Shown here piece by piece: positions 63,730 to 64,000 of a stretch of 64,000 bases of DNA. The notes under the pieces are model-generated. The model saw only the letters and a program-made list of their open reading frames with translations, was not told where the DNA came from and did not search any database. Both the position numbers and the translations under genes were made by a program. The DNA comes from Polaribacter sp. (GTDB lineage Bacteria > Bacteroidota > Bacteroidia > Flavobacteriales > Flavobacteriaceae). The number at the start of each line of letters is the position of its first letter. Within the stretch, counting starts at the first letter, position 1. The stretch spans positions 38,831 through 102,830 of the forward strand of contig JALQYN010000052.1 in NCBI GenBank assembly GCA_023254055.1, read 5' to 3'.

Positions 63730-64000
63730 TCATCTAATAAAATAGAAAAAGAAAAATAGATAGATCCAAAGTACTCCAACAAAGTGCCAAAAAATTGCAC
63801 CTAGCTCAAAACCAAGCATTTCTGCGGAATTATACTTAGATTTAAAATGATTATAAATTACTACTAATAGCACAATTAACCCTGCAATTAGGTGTAAAAC
63901 GTGCATAAAAGTAATTCCAATAATAAAAGAGGTAGATACAGTACTGTTTGGACCTGTGAAAAACAACCCAACATTTCTTAATTGAACAAAACCTTCGTAT
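63730..64000 (-). CDS. cytochrome c oxidase subunit III, shorter paralog (partial, N-terminus beyond the right edge)
   Basis: The open frame runs off the right edge, since codons upstream of 63966 continue as YEGFVQLRNVG and no start is needed at 63966. It ends with GAIFWHFVGVLWIYLFFFFYF, the subunit III C-terminal helix, after HVLHLIAGLIVLLVVIYNHF. About 90 residues are visible. A second subunit III of about 195 residues beside a longer one is usual in Flavobacteria. Confidence 0.88.
   Translation of the reverse strand, partial: YEGFVQLRNVGLFFTGPNSTVSTSFIIGITFMHVLHLIAGLIVLLVVIYNHFKSKYNSAEMLGFELGAIFWHFVGVLWIYLFFFFYFIR

Noticed and set aside
1-64000. Mobile elements, prophage, toxin-antitoxin, restriction or other defence systems.
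   Set aside because: No transposase, integrase, phage structural, nuclease or toxin-like gene was recognised on either strand.

Overview
The window looks like a chromosomal core segment of a marine-type member of the Flavobacteriaceae (Bacteroidota), for example close to Polaribacter or Tenacibaculum; the genus is a guess. The evidence is an AT-rich sequence (about one third G+C by eye), many upstream TAnnTTTG boxes, some paired with a TTG about 20 bp upstream (the Bacteroidota -7/-33 promoter), A-rich leaders in place of Shine-Dalgarno sites, tRNA genes without an encoded CCA, a type IX secretion C-terminal domain, a PID-CTERM-like small protein, and short-chain (Flavobacterium-type) threonine dehydrogenase.

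Layout. 1-8.2 kb: tail of a membrane protein, asnS, rpoN, a membrane protein, an outer-membrane barrel, an ExbB/(small membrane protein)/ExbD/ExbD energy-coupling operon and asparaginase. 8.2-20.8 kb: lepA, a TolB-like propeller lipoprotein, M28 peptidase, dus, an FtsX-like permease, rbfA, mce, an ftsX-DUF3098-uppP-truB envelope/tRNA operon, a thioredoxin-like protein and tdh. 20.9-32.2 kb: a lipoprotein, a large secreted Asp-box propeller protein whose signal peptide lies in another frame, recX, and a tetR-tolC-adaptor-RND efflux operon. 32.2-45.5 kb: polyprenyl synthase, tRNA(CAT), a PID-CTERM-like small protein, ribE, pdxA, DUF177-rpmF-fabH-accB-accC, lrp, tRNA-Asn, the 2-oxoglutarate dehydrogenase genes sucA/sucB and an MFS transporter. 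45.6-58.6 kb: a Pif1-like helicase with RecQ-type accessory domains, a phosphate transporter plus porin pair, a DUF255 protein, DUF1304, an MscS channel, two tandem secreted paralogs, tsaB and a serine hydrolase. 58.7-64 kb: a second TolC and a cytochrome c oxidase accessory cluster (two subunit III genes, subunit IV, a cysteine-free SCO-like protein, SCO, DUF420, a small CxxC protein) that runs off the right edge.

How the genes work together. The phosphate transporter and the OprP/O-like porin share 11-bp direct repeats with a TAACA core placed where a Pho box would be. The efflux operon is headed by its own TetR gene, whose promoter is covered by a 28-bp palindrome. The DUF177-rpmF-fabH-accBC block joins ribosome assembly to fatty-acid initiation. 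The oxidase cluster carries copper-delivery candidates. No prophage, insertion sequence, CRISPR array or defence island was recognised. The unusual material is small-scale: a frame break at a perfect slippery heptamer, Pho-box-like repeats, a degenerate SCO paralog, a tandemly duplicated gene 3' end, a nested REP-like palindrome and convergent genes that share stop-codon palindromes.
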